A stretch of 43,259 nt of DNA from positions 1 through 43,259 of the forward strand of contig JAPDRN010000201.1 in NCBI GenBank assembly GCA_030247855.1. The letters are read 5' to 3'. Every line of letters starts with the position of its first letter. Position 1 is the first letter of the stretch. Under the pieces are notes generated by a model that was given only the letters and a program-made list of their open reading frames with translations, searched no databases and had not been told where the DNA came from. The stretch is from Knufia peltigerae. Its lineage: Eukaryota; Ascomycota; Eurotiomycetes; Chaetothyriales; Trichomeriaceae. Positions 7,852-16,505 of this stretch are shown one piece after another. Both the position numbers and the translations under genes were made by a program.

Positions 7852-9258
7852 TCACCGCAGCAGCAACCTCAACAACCCGGCAATCCTCGAATACGGCGGT
7901 CGCAGCCGGTCACTGGCCGCCCAGCGTGACTGCCACAGCACCGGCAGCAGCTTGCTCATCGCATCAAACCCAGCCTGCCCGTGATACGCACCCATGCCGC
8001 TGGCTCCTACCCCGCCGAACGGCAGACCATCGGCGGCGAAGTGCAGCAGCGTGTCATTGACCGTCACCCCACCCGCCACCACCTGGCCAAGGATGCGCTC
8101 CACCGTCGCCGTGTCGTGGCTGAAGGGATACAGCGCCAACGGCCGGTCGCGGGCCACGATGTCGGCCAGCGCCGCATCCAGGTCCGGATAGGCGCGCACC
8201 GGCAGGATCGGGCCGAAGATCTCCTCACGCATCAGGTCCAGGTCATCCGGCGGGTCCAGCACTACGGTCGGCACCAGCAGGCGCTCACGATCGGCGCGCG
8301 CCTCATCCACCTGTGCCAATGGAATCACCGGCACGCCGCGCTCGCGCGCCTGCGCCAGATAGCCCTGCAGGCGCCCGTACTGGCCTTCATTGATGATCCG
8401 CGTGTAGTCACCCGCATCGCTGAAATCACCGTAACGCTCGCGCACCTGCTGCTGCAGCGCCTGCACGAATTCGCGCTGGCGAACGCTGTCGATCAGCACG
8501 TAATCCGGCGCGATGCAGGTCTGGCCGGCGTTGAACCACTTGCCGGTAGCCAGCCGCGCTGCGGCTTTATCCAACGGAAAATCGCGGCAGACGATGGCCG
8601 GCGACTTGCCGCCCAGCTCCAGCGTCAGTGGCACCAGATGTTCCGCCGCCGCCGCCATCACCTTGCGGCCGACGGCGGTGGAACCGGTGAATACGAGATG
8701 GTCCAGCGGCAGCGAGGACACCGCCGCCGCCACGTCCGACCCACCCTGCACCACCGCCACGCGATCGGGGGGGAACACGCTGGCCAGCAGATCGGCCAGG
8801 AACGCGCTGGTGCGCGGTGTGTGCTCCGAAGGCTTCAACAGCACATGGTTGCCAGCGGCAATCGCGGTGGCCAGCGGCACCAACGCCAGCGTGACCGGAT
8901 AATTCCACGGCGAGATCACCCCGACCACACCCAGCGGTGTCGGCCGCAGCTGCGCGCGGGCTGGCCACAGCTTCCAGCCTGCAGACGCATGGCGCGGCTT
9001 CGACCAGCGTCGCAGGTGGCGGCGCAGGTGATCGATGGCCGAGAGCACGCTCATGCCATCGGCCAGCTTTGATTCCACGTGGGCACGATGGCCGAAGTCC
9101 TCGGCTATGGCCTGGGCCATTTCGTCCAGGCGCGCCTTCACTGCTGCGCGCAGGCGGCGCAGGTCCGCCTCGCGCTGGTCGAGCGAAGGACGCTGGGCCT
9201 GCCACGCACTGCGCAGGGTGTGCAGGATGGCGGGGAGGTCGGCGGCTGAGAGGCTCAT
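7852..9258 (-). CDS. Aldehyde dehydrogenase family protein, coniferyl-aldehyde dehydrogenase-like
   Basis: A 468-residue NAD(P)-dependent aldehyde dehydrogenase. Key residues are visible: Asn119 in SPWNYP, the cofactor loop FTGSTAVGRK at about 190-199, Glu214 in LTLELGGKSP and the catalytic Cys248 in FNAGQTCIAPDYV; EEIFGPILPV is also present. The length and the VNDTLLHFA and PFGGVGASGMGAYHG segments near the C-terminus fit the CalB-like group of class 3 type enzymes. ATG at 9258 is chosen because the eight extra upstream codons lack family similarity. Substrate assignment is by family resemblance only; no aromatic catabolism genes are adjacent. Confidence 0.9.
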   Translation of the reverse strand: MSLSAADLPAILHTLRSAWQAQRPSLDQREADLRRLRAAVKARLDEMAQAIAEDFGHRAHVESKLADGMSVLSAIDHLRRHLRRWSKPRHASAGWKLWPARAQLRPTPLGVVGVISPWNYPVTLALVPLATAIAAGNHVLLKPSEHTPRTSAFLADLLASVFPPDRVAVVQGGSDVAAAVSSLPLDHLVFTGSTAVGRKVMAAAAEHLVPLTLELGGKSPAIVCRDFPLDKAAARLATGKWFNAGQTCIAPDYVLIDSVRQREFVQALQQQVRERYGDFSDAGDYTRIINEGQYGRLQGYLAQARERGVPVIPLAQVDEARADRERLLVPTVVLDPPDDLDLMREEIFGPILPVRAYPDLDAALADIVARDRPLALYPFSHDTATVERILGQVVAGGVTVNDTLLHFAADGLPFGGVGASGMGAYHGQAGFDAMSKLLPVLWQSRWAASDRLRPPYSRIAGLLRLLLR

Positions 9259-9301
9259 TCCGCGACTATACGGCGTGCACACGTGAGGCGGCGGTCTCGA
9301 T

Positions 9302-9341
9302 GGGGTCAGATACCTTTCGCGTACGAAAGGGCTCTGACCCC
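9302..9341. repeat. Long imperfect palindrome, GGGGTCAGA family
   Basis: Outer arms GGGGTCAGA (9302-9310) and TCTGACCCC (9333-9341) enclose an inner pair CCTTTCG / CGAAAGG with a CGTA loop. The outer and inner helices are separated by two bases on each side. It stands between the aldehyde dehydrogenase start and the terminator of the MFS gene, and is unlike SMAG elements in sequence and size. Confidence 0.75.
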
Positions 9342-9356
9342 GGGCGACGCCCCCAC

Positions 9357-9387
9357 AAACAGAAAGGCCGTGGTCTGCACCACGGCC
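9357..9387 (-). terminator. Rho-independent terminator of the MFS transporter gene
   Basis: A 9-bp perfect stem (GGCCGTGGT / ACCACGGCC, arms 9366-9374 and 9379-9387, loop CTGC) is followed on the minus strand by TTTCTGTTTGT. It begins 27 bases after the MFS stop codon. Confidence 0.8.
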
Positions 9388-9413
9388 TCTCCTTCATCCA
9401 ATGAACATCATTC

Positions 9414-11069
9414 CTACTTGGTGATATCCACGTTCTTCGTCTCGCGCAGGAACAGGCCGCCAATCACCACCGACATCAGCGCGATGATGATCGGGTACCA
9501 CAACCCGTAGTACAGGTTGCCGGTACCGGCCACCAGCGCGAACGAAATCGCCGGCAGGAAGCCACCGAACCAGCCGTTGCCGATGTGGTACGGCAGCGAC
9601 ATCGAGGTGTAACGGATGCGGGTCGGGAACAGTTCGACCAGGTAGGCGGCGATCGGGCCGTAGACCATGGTCACGTACAGCACCAGCAGCCACAGCATCA
9701 GGATCGTGCCTGCGTAGTTGATGCGCGAACCATCAGCCTTGGCGGGATAACCGGCGCTGGTCAGCGCGGTCTTCAGCTCGGCACCGAACGCATCGGCCTT
9801 GGCCTTGCCTTCTTCCTTGGTCAGGCCGGCGGCCTCATACGAGGTGACGCTGGCACTGCCCACGTTGACCATCGCCAGCGAGCCAGCAGCAGCCGGCTGC
9901 ACGTCATACGGCACGCCGGCCTTGGTCAGCGCAGCGGTAGCCACGTCGCAGGAGCTGGTGAACTTGCGCAGGCCAACCGGATCGAACTGGAACGAGCAGG
10001 TGTTCGGATCGGCAACCACGAGCGCCGGCGAGCTGCTGCGGGCTTCTTCGATGGCCGGATTGGCGAAGTGGGTCAGGCCCTTGAAGATCGGGATGTAGGT
10101 GATGGCGGCCAGCAGGCAGCCGGCGAGGATGATCTTCTTGCGGCCGATACGGTCGGACAGCCAGCCGAAGAAGATGAAGAATGGCACGCCCAGTGCAAGC
10201 GCGGCGGCGATCAGCAGGTAGGAGGTGGTGGCATCGACCTTCAGCATGCTGCTGAGGAAGAACAGCGCGTAGAACTGACCGCCATACCAGACCACTGCCT
10301 GGCCTGCGGCAGCACCCAGCAACACCAGCAGCATCAACTTCAGGTTGCCGCCCTTCAGGCTGTCACGGAACGGGGTCTTGGAGCCCTTGCCCTCCGACTT
10401 CATCTGCTGGAACAGCGGCGACTCGCTCAGCTGCAGGCGGATCCACACCGACACGCCCAGCAGCACGATCGAGACCAGGAACGGAATGCGCCAGCCCCAG
10501 GCTTCGAAGGCTTCGTTGCCGAGGAAGTAGCGGCAGGCCAGGATGATCAGCAGCGACATGAACAGACCCAGCGTGGCGGTGCACTGGATGAAGCTGGTGT
10601 ACAGGCCACGCTTGTCGGCCGGTGCGTGTTCGGCCACGTAGGTGGCAGCACCGCCGTACTCGCCGCCCATCGCCAGGCCCTGGGCCAGGCGCAGGATGAT
10701 CAGGATCACCGGTGCGGCGAAACCGATCGAGGCGTAGTTGGGCAGCACACCGACCAGGAAGGTCGAGATGCCCATGATCAGGATGGTGACCAGGAAGGTG
10801 TACTTGCGGCCGATGCGGTCGCCGAGGCTGCCGAAGAAGGCCGCGCCGAACGGTCGCACGAAGAAGCCGGCCGCGAAGGCCAGCAGGGCGAAGATCATGC
10901 CCGTGGTTTCATTGACGCCGCTGAAGAACTGCTTGGCGATGATCGCCGCGAGCGAGCCATACAGGAAGAAGTCGTACCACTCGAAAACGGTGCCCAGGCT
11001 GGACGCGAAGATGACCTTCTTGTGTCCCTGGGTAAGTTGGGCTTTCGCCGGTGCAGGTGTTGTGGACAT
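9414..11069 (-). CDS. MFS transporter, metabolite:H+ symporter (MHS) family, with large periplasmic insertion
   Basis: A 551-residue inner membrane symporter of the ProP/ShiA/KgtP-like MHS group. SLGTVFEWYDFFLYGSLA in TM1, GDRIGRK after TM2 and RLAQGLAMGGEYGGAATYVAEHAP in TM4-5 are typical MHS signatures; a second DRIGRK motif lies between TM8 and TM9. Residues about 333-452 between TM9 and TM10 form a 120-residue soluble insertion, predicted periplasmic, with Cys358 and Cys374. ATG at 11069 follows GGAGGGGAAGCG. A DcaP-like porin gene lies upstream in the same direction and acs diverges beyond it, so a carboxylate substrate is likely but not shown. Confidence 0.9.
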   Translation of the reverse strand: MSTTPAPAKAQLTQGHKKVIFASSLGTVFEWYDFFLYGSLAAIIAKQFFSGVNETTGMIFALLAFAAGFFVRPFGAAFFGSLGDRIGRKYTFLVTILIMGISTFLVGVLPNYASIGFAAPVILIILRLAQGLAMGGEYGGAATYVAEHAPADKRGLYTSFIQCTATLGLFMSLLIILACRYFLGNEAFEAWGWRIPFLVSIVLLGVSVWIRLQLSESPLFQQMKSEGKGSKTPFRDSLKGGNLKLMLLVLLGAAAGQAVVWYGGQFYALFFLSSMLKVDATTSYLLIAAALALGVPFFIFFGWLSDRIGRKKIILAGCLLAAITYIPIFKGLTHFANPAIEEARSSSPALVVADPNTCSFQFDPVGLRKFTSSCDVATAALTKAGVPYDVQPAAAGSLAMVNVGSASVTSYEAAGLTKEEGKAKADAFGAELKTALTSAGYPAKADGSRINYAGTILMLWLLVLYVTMVYGPIAAYLVELFPTRIRYTSMSLPYHIGNGWFGGFLPAISFALVAGTGNLYYGLWYPIIIALMSVVIGGLFLRETKNVDITK

Positions 11070-11105
11070 GGGACGCTTCCCCTCCGAAGCAATCGTTGTT
11101 GGTGG

Positions 11106-11126
11106 GTGCCGACCGTTGGTCGGCAC
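11106..11126 (+). repeat. SMAG-like palindrome with GTGG head
   Basis: A 9-bp perfect stem GTGCCGACC / GGTCGGCAC with GTT loop. The bases before it are GTGG (11102-11105) instead of GTAG. It forms a near-duplicate pair with the next copy. Confidence 0.7.
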
Positions 11127-11135
11127 TCATTCTTG

Positions 11136-11162
11136 GTAGGTGCCGACACCGTTGGTCGGCAC
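11136..11162 (+). repeat. SMAG-type palindrome
   Basis: GTAG head at 11136-11139. The stem begins GTGCCGA and ends TCGGCAC, with three extra bases near the loop compared with the neighbour 30 bases upstream. The pair fills the 97-base gap between the porin and MFS genes. Confidence 0.75.
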
Positions 11163-11166
11163 TCAT

Positions 11167-12588
11167 TTAAAAACTGTATTTCGTAGTGAACTGCAGACGG
11201 GTGATGTCGCCCTTGTTGCCGTTCTCGATCTCGCGCTTGCCGTACATCAGCTCGGCGCCGACATCGACCTTGGGCATCGGCGAATAGAAGATGTTGCCGC
11301 GGATGCTCTGCACGCTCTTGGTCACCAGCGGGCCGAGGATGCTGTCGTTGTCGTAGTCGCTGCGCGCGTAGATCAGGTTGGTGCGCAGCTTCGGCGAGAA
11401 GGCATGGCGCCAACCGACGTAGCCGGCGATCACACCGGTTGGGTTGAGTTCGTCGCGTGCCACGTCATAGGCCGAATCGGCGGTGATGCCCAGGCCGATG
11501 TAGCGGGCGATGCCCTCGCCACCGGTGAACTGGTAGTGCAGCGAATCGCTGTCACCCATCACCCACTTGCCGCCCAGGGTCAGGCCACCGGCCACCTTGT
11601 CAGCCTTGGCACCGGTGGTCTGGTTGTCGACCTTCAGCTGGCGGACCACGCCACCGACACCGAAGGTGCCCCAGTCACCCTTCCAGCCATAACGCAGGGT
11701 CAGGTCCGGCAGGCTGCCGCGATCGGAGTTGGCGCTGGCATTGGTCCAGGCGCCGGTGACCGGATTGCGCGTACCAGTGAGGGTGGTGGTTTCCGGATTC
11801 TCCAGCGCGACGCTGAAACCGCCCTTGGTGTAGCGAACCTGGGCCTGGCGCACGAAGATCACACCATCGGTCGGACCGACGAAGTCGACCGCTTCCGGCA
11901 GCGACGCCGCATCCATGAAGTTCGACCAGGTCTGGCCGGCCATCCAGTTGTTCCAGTACATGTACGCATGGCGCAGGGTCACGCCATAGGTGTTGGTGGC
12001 AGTCTGGTTGCCCAGCGAGTTGCCGAAGAAATCCATCTCGAAGAACGCGCCGGCCTTGTTGCCCGACTCGCTGACGTTGTCGATGCCCAGGTTGAAGCGC
12101 GAGAACTTGGCGTGGGCGTTGTAGTCCACGTCCGAGCGCTTGCCGCTGCCGCCGGCACCTTCCACCGGGGTCTGCCCGGGCAGGTACAGCGAGCGGCCGG
12201 TGGCATCGTCGGCCAGCTGGCCATCGCTGGTCTGGGTAGCCAGGAAATCGGCCTTGATGAAGCCGCCGATCTTGACCGTGGTGCCCGGCGCCGCACCGGG
12301 GGTGATGGTGGTGACCTGGATCGGCTGCTTGCCCGCAGGCACCGCCGGTTTCTGTTCGGCCTGCAGCGTGCGGACGTCGGTGACCGCCTGCTGGGTCTGC
12401 ACGATCTGGGTCTGTTGCTGCTGCTGCGACGACAGCAGCGCCTGCACCTGCCGCTCCAGTTCGGCAACGCGTGCTTCCAGTGCCTTCTCTTTGGCGGTCT
12501 CGGCGAACGCCATGCCCGGTGCGACCAGGGCGACCAACAGGCAGGCCGCCAAAGGTTTGCGCACGGCTTTCAACGTACGGTGGCTCAT
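11167..12588 (-). CDS. DcaP-family trimeric outer membrane porin
   Basis: A 473-residue outer membrane protein. It begins with a signal peptide (hydrophobic run ACLLVALVAPGMAFA, cleavage near residue 28), then a coiled-coil segment KEKALEARVAELERQVQALL and a Gln-rich run, as in DcaP-type porins whose N-terminal helices trimerise. The rest is beta-strand-rich, starting with IGGFIKADFLA and ending LQFTTKYSF with a C-terminal Phe, as expected for BAM-dependent barrels. ATG at 12588 follows GAGAGGGCAAC; upstream codons look non-coding. The MFS transporter gene follows in the same direction and acs diverges, suggesting uptake of a carboxylate or similar small solute. Confidence 0.88.
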   Translation of the reverse strand: MSHRTLKAVRKPLAACLLVALVAPGMAFAETAKEKALEARVAELERQVQALLSSQQQQQTQIVQTQQAVTDVRTLQAEQKPAVPAGKQPIQVTTITPGAAPGTTVKIGGFIKADFLATQTSDGQLADDATGRSLYLPGQTPVEGAGGSGKRSDVDYNAHAKFSRFNLGIDNVSESGNKAGAFFEMDFFGNSLGNQTATNTYGVTLRHAYMYWNNWMAGQTWSNFMDAASLPEAVDFVGPTDGVIFVRQAQVRYTKGGFSVALENPETTTLTGTRNPVTGAWTNASANSDRGSLPDLTLRYGWKGDWGTFGVGGVVRQLKVDNQTTGAKADKVAGGLTLGGKWVMGDSDSLHYQFTGGEGIARYIGLGITADSAYDVARDELNPTGVIAGYVGWRHAFSPKLRTNLIYARSDYDNDSILGPLVTKSVQSIRGNIFYSPMPKVDVGAELMYGKREIENGNKGDITRLQFTTKYSF

Positions 12589-12833
12589 GTTGCCCTCTCT
12601 CCCAAGTGGCAAGGTGATGCCGCGCGTGGGGCACGGTCGAGCCGAGACTGCGGGGCGTTTGCACGCACCGGCTATTGGCCATTGGTCGAACCCGGGCCTG
12701 CAGGGGCCCGACTTTCGACCAAGGTCTAACCGAAGTGGTGACGCGACCGGGGGTGGATGGGGCAAACTGAGGGGGAACGGCTGCGGCAATGCTGCGGCTG
12801 CACACACAAAGTCAACGTGCAAGTGAGGGTGCC
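12589..12833. promoter_or_regulatory. Divergent control region between porin and acs genes
   Basis: This 245-base space must hold promoters for both the porin (minus) and acs (plus). I could not fix -35/-10 boxes with confidence. Its clearest structure is a dyad at 12682-12722: TTGGTCGAA (12682-12690) and TTCGACCAA (12714-12722) flank an inner G+C-rich palindrome built on CGGGCC and GGGCCCG. The dyad is centred about 130 bases upstream of the acs start. It may be a regulator site or a hairpin in a leader RNA. Confidence 0.5.
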
Positions 12834-14048
12834 ATGGCTGATCTCTACCCCGTCGATCCGCAGTTCGCCGCCAAGGCGCGTATCGACAAGAACTCCTATG
12901 AACAGCAGTACCAGGCCTCGGTGTCCGATCCGGATGCGTTCTGGGGCAAGGCCGCTGAGCGGCTGGACTGGTCGCGCAAGCCGACGAAGATCAAGAACGT
13001 CAGCTACGACCTGGCCGATTTCCACATCAAGTGGTTCGAAGATGGCGAGCTCAACGCCAGCGTGAACTGCCTGGACCGCCAGCTGGAAAAACGCGGCGAC
13101 AAGACCGCGCTGCTGTTCGAGCCGGACAGCCCGGATGCGCCGGCCCAGCACGTGACCTATCGCGAGCTGTACGAGCGCACCTGCCGTCTCGGCAACGCGC
13201 TGCGCAACCTCGGCGTCAAGAAGGGCGACCGGATCACCATCTACCTGCCGATGATCGTCGACGCTGCCGTGGCCATGCTGGCCTGCGCGCGCATCGGCGC
13301 GATCCACTCGGTGGTGTTCGGTGGCTTCGCGCCGAACTCGATCGCCGACCGTGTCAGCGACTGCCAGAGCAAGCTGATCATCACCGCCGACGAAGGGCTG
13401 CGTGGTGGCCGCAAGATTCCGCTGAAGGCCAACGTCGATGCGGCGCTGAAGCTGCCCGGCACCAATACCGTGGAAACCGTGCTGGTGGTGCGCCATACCG
13501 GCGGCGCGGTGGACATGCAGGCACCGCGCGACCGCTGGTTCCATGACGTGGTCGACAGCCAGCCGGCCAGCTGCGAACCGGAACCGATGAACGCAGAGGA
13601 TCCGCTGTTCATCCTCTACACCTCCGGTTCCACCGGCAAGCCGAAGGGCGTGCTGCACACCACCGCCGGTTACCTGCTGTACGCGGCCTACACCCATGAA
13701 GCGGTGTTCGATCTGCGCGAGGACGACATCTACTGGTGCACCGCCGACGTCGGCTGGGTCACCGGCCACAGCTACATCGTGTACGGCCCGCTGGCCAATG
13801 GTGCGACCTCGCTGATGTTCGAGGGCGTACCGAACTATCCGGACACCTCGCGCTTCTGGAACGTGATCGACAAGCACAAGGTGTCGATCTTCTACACCGC
13901 CCCCACCGCCATCCGCGCGCTGATGCGCGAAGGCGAGGAGCCGGTGAAGAAGACCTCGCGTGCCTCGCTGCGCCTGCTTGGCAGCGTCGGCGAACCGATC
14001 AATCCGGAAGCCTGGCGCTGGTACTACGAGGTGGTCGGCGATAGCCGT

Positions 14049-14092
<44 letters not shown>

Positions 14093-14777
14093 CCTGATCT
14101 CGCCGCTGGCCGGCGCGATGGATCTGAAACCGGGTTCGGCCACCCTGCCGTTCTTCGGCGTGCAGCCGGCACTGGTCAACGCCGATGGTGAGATCAAGGA
14201 CGGCCCAACCGAAGGCAACCTGATCATCCGTGATTCTTGGCCGGGCCAGATGCGCACGGTATATGGCGACCACCAGCGCTTCATCGATACCTATTTCCGC
14301 ACCTACCCGGGCAGCTACTTCACCGGTGACGGCTGCCGCCGCGACGAAGATGGCTACTACTGGATCACCGGCCGCGTGGACGATGTGATCAACGTATCCG
14401 GCCACCGCATCGGCACCGCCGAAGTGGAAAGCGCGCTGGTCTCGCATCCGAAGGTGGCCGAGGCCGCCGTGGTCGGCTTCCCGCACGATGTGAAGGGCCA
14501 GGGCATCTATGCCTACGTCACCCTGGTGGCCGAAGAAGCGCCCAGCGACGAGCTGCAGAAGGAACTGGTCGCCTGGGTGCGCAAGGAGATCGGTCCGATC
14601 GCCACGCCCGATCACCTGCAGTGGGCGCCGGGCCTGCCGAAGACCCGCTCGGGCAAGATCATGCGCCGTATCCTGCGCAAGATCGCCGAGAACGCGCCGG
14701 ACCAGCTCGGCGATACCTCGACCCTGGCCGATCCGTCGGTGGTGGCGTCGCTGGTGGACGAACGCAAGGTCCGTTGA
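12834..14777 (+). CDS. acs: Acetyl-CoA synthetase
   Basis: A 647-residue AMP-forming ligase that activates acetate with ATP and CoA, the high-affinity acetate assimilation route. The P-loop-like A3 motif YTSGSTGKPKGVLHT, the WWQTETGG motif, the hinge region YFTGDGCRRDEDGYYWITGR and the C-terminal PKTRSGKIMRRILRK are all present; Lys608 in the last motif is the residue whose acetylation inactivates Acs in other bacteria. Length matches E. coli and Salmonella Acs closely. ATG at 12834 follows GTGAGGG. The response regulator gene starts 121 bases downstream, and its likely kinase is encoded at 17467-20919, fitting CrbS/CrbR control of acs. Confidence 0.97.
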
Positions 14778-14790
14778 TGACGTGAGCGCG

Positions 14791-14856
14791 GGCACAGGAC
14801 GCGCCACGAACGTGGCCGGGAGGAGGGACCCGGCCATGTTCAACCCGTCCTGTGCC
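14791..14856 (+). promoter_or_regulatory. Compound hairpin between acs and crbR-like gene
   Basis: Outer arms GGCACAGGACG (14791-14801) and CGTCCTGTGCC (14846-14856) pair perfectly over 11 bp. Inside, TGGCCGGG (14813-14820) pairs with CCCGGCCA (14829-14836) and exposes the loop AGGAGGGA. A competing hairpin, GCCACG-AA-CGTGGC (14803-14816), shares bases with the inner stem, so the two cannot form together. A CCCTTTTTCC run follows at about 14870-14879. It could be an acs terminator, an attenuator, or part of a small RNA. Confidence 0.5.
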
Positions 14857-14898
14857 AACCATCACACCGCCCTTTTTCCTGATCGATAAGCTCGACCC

Positions 14899-15564
14899 AT
14901 GACCACCCTCCTGATTGCCGATGACCATCCGTTGTTCCGCGAAGCCCTGCGGGGTGCCGTGCAGCGGGTCATTCCGGGCGTTCAACTGTTCGAGGCCGAC
15001 AGCGTGGAAGCGTTGTATGCGCTGGCCGACCAGCACAACGACGCCGACCTGGTCCTGATGGATCTCAACATGCCCGGCGCACAGGGCTTCAATGCGCTGG
15101 TGCACATGCGCTCGCTGCATCCGCAGCTGCCGGTGGTGGTGGTCTCCGCACGCGAAGAAGCCACGGTGATGCGTCGCGCACTCGACCACGGCGCGCTGGG
15201 CTTCATTCCGAAGTCCGCTGATTCGGACACCATCGGCCATGCGCTCGGCACCATCCTCGATGGTGAGACCTGGGCGCCGCCGGAAGCACACAACGTGCCG
15301 CCGACCGGCAGCGAAGAACGCGAAGTCGGCCAGCGCCTGCGCGAGCTGACCCCGCAGCAGTTCCGCGTGCTGCAGATGCTCGGCGCGGGTCGTTTGAACA
15401 AGCAGATCGCCTACGACCTCAACGTCTCCGAAGCAACGATCAAGGCCCACGTCACCGCGATCCTGCGCAAGCTGGGCGTGACCAACCGCACCCAGGCGGT
15501 ACTGATGGCCGGCAAGCTGGCGATCGACGACGACGCCATCGTGCTTCCGCCGGAAGAAGACTGA
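14899..15564 (+). CDS. crbR: NarL/FixJ-type response regulator, CrbR-like
   Basis: A 221-residue two-domain regulator. The receiver has the acidic pair Asp8-Asp9, phosphoacceptor Asp55 in LVLMDLNMPG and Lys105 in GFIPKSA. A LuxR-type helix-turn-helix occupies about residues 148-205 (ELTPQQFRVLQMLGAGRLNK and NVSEATIKAHVTAILRKLGV). It lies directly after acs on the same strand, and a SLC5-histidine kinase hybrid is encoded 2 kb downstream on the other strand. That combination matches CrbR, also called ErdR/AgmR in pseudomonads, which activates acs after phosphorylation by CrbS/MxtR. The pairing is inferred from family and position. Confidence 0.88.
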   Translation: MTTLLIADDHPLFREALRGAVQRVIPGVQLFEADSVEALYALADQHNDADLVLMDLNMPGAQGFNALVHMRSLHPQLPVVVVSAREEATVMRRALDHGALGFIPKSADSDTIGHALGTILDGETWAPPEAHNVPPTGSEEREVGQRLRELTPQQFRVLQMLGAGRLNKQIAYDLNVSEATIKAHVTAILRKLGVTNRTQAVLMAGKLAIDDDAIVLPPEED

Positions 15565-15566
15565 CG

Positions 15567-15589
15567 GTAGTGCCGGCCGCTGGCCGGCA
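15567..15589 (+). repeat. SMAG-type palindrome
   Basis: GTAG head at 15567-15570, perfect 8-bp stem TGCCGGCC / GGCCGGCA with GCT loop. It begins two bases after the crbR-like stop codon. Confidence 0.9.
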
Positions 15590-15627
15590 ATCACGTGAAA
15601 CGCGTGAAATCATCTGAAACCGCCCTG

Positions 15628-15651
15628 GTAGGTGCCAAGCTTGCTTGGCAC
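15628..15651 (+). repeat. SMAG-type palindrome
   Basis: GTAG head at 15628-15631; 9-bp perfect stem GTGCCAAGC / GCTTGGCAC with TT loop. Confidence 0.9.
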
Positions 15652-15743
15652 TGTCGCCCGGCACCACACCGAAGACGCAATTGGCTCTGGCGGGGTGATG
15701 GATTCAATCTCAAACTGAGAACTCTCACTTCACGCTTGGAACG

Positions 15744-16484
15744 ATGGACCTCTGGACGTTGATCGAGGCCGACGGATTGAGGATCGGCACGATTCGCCGT
15801 TGCGAGTGGATACTGGTCGATGCTCAAGGCAGGAACATCAACACCGTTCATCGCTGCTCTCGTCTCGCGTACTGCATCGAAGGTACTTTCAAGCCAATCG
15901 CCAACGGCTTGGAGCATAAACACTTCCTTCGCGCCCTTCGCGAGGCGAATTTGGGGCAGTACTTGAATGCCAGTGGTGAGGCATCCGACGGGCCAGTGTC
16001 GCGAGTCCGCGTTGCCCCGCCGGGTTGGATCGGCGCCCCCCTTCGCATCACGGAACTGGAAATTTCTGGTGACTACTGCCGCCTACGGCTGGATCCCATG
16101 GAATGCGCGTTCAACGAGGGAGCTTTCTTCCTTACCCCTACAGAAAGGGATGCTATCCGCACCTTGATCGCTTTCCTTCGCGCAGACTGTCCGGATGGCC
16201 CCAGCCCTCCAGGCTTCCCCATTGGCCGCAACGAAGATTTCCGGCGTGCAGCACTCGAGTACTTCTCTGATCCGCCCGATCCCGTCAATCACTTCCGGAT
16301 CGGTGTCCCCAGCGACGAATATGTTGCCAGGCACGCGGCCATCCATGGGCCCAGCTCTGACTGTCGCATCGAACTGGATCTTTTCGCCGATGGCGAGCGT
16401 TGTGACCTGACAGCTACCTTCGACCTTGATCGTCAGAGCACGGTGAACAGCGGCCCGAGGCTCTATGACCTGCACGTGATGTAG
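15744..16484 (+). CDS. Protein of unknown function
   Basis: A 246-residue soluble protein that I do not recognise. It has no signal peptide or membrane segment. The sequence starts MDLWTLIEADGLRIGTIRRC; the middle has FFLTPTERDAIRTLIAFLRA, and the C-terminal part reads IELDLFADGERCDLTATFDL and ends YDLHVM, which faintly recalls small DUF families found in accessory loci (possibly DUF7668-like, low confidence). G+C is visibly lower than in its neighbours and rarer codons are more frequent, which suggests acquisition. GGAACG precedes the ATG. An antisense frame at 16083-16754 is less protein-like. It is isolated between SMAG repeats on both sides. Confidence 0.6.
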   Translation: MDLWTLIEADGLRIGTIRRCEWILVDAQGRNINTVHRCSRLAYCIEGTFKPIANGLEHKHFLRALREANLGQYLNASGEASDGPVSRVRVAPPGWIGAPLRITELEISGDYCRLRLDPMECAFNEGAFFLTPTERDAIRTLIAFLRADCPDGPSPPGFPIGRNEDFRRAALEYFSDPPDPVNHFRIGVPSDEYVARHAAIHGPSSDCRIELDLFADGERCDLTATFDLDRQSTVNSGPRLYDLHVM

Positions 16485-16505
16485 CCGGTTATAGGGTGGG
16501 AGTCC

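Noticed and set aside
12603..12620. Possible sigma-54 promoter (TGGCAAGGTGATGCC) before the porin/acs genes
   Set aside because: The GG-to-GC spacing is one base short of the invariant ten and the second half lacks TTGC.
15585..15612. Possible parS site (TCACGTGAAAC)
   Set aside because: Only 11 of 16 positions agree with TGTTTCACGTGAAACA, with the left half poor. No canonical parS was noticed anywhere in the window despite parAB being here; a computed search outside the window would be needed.
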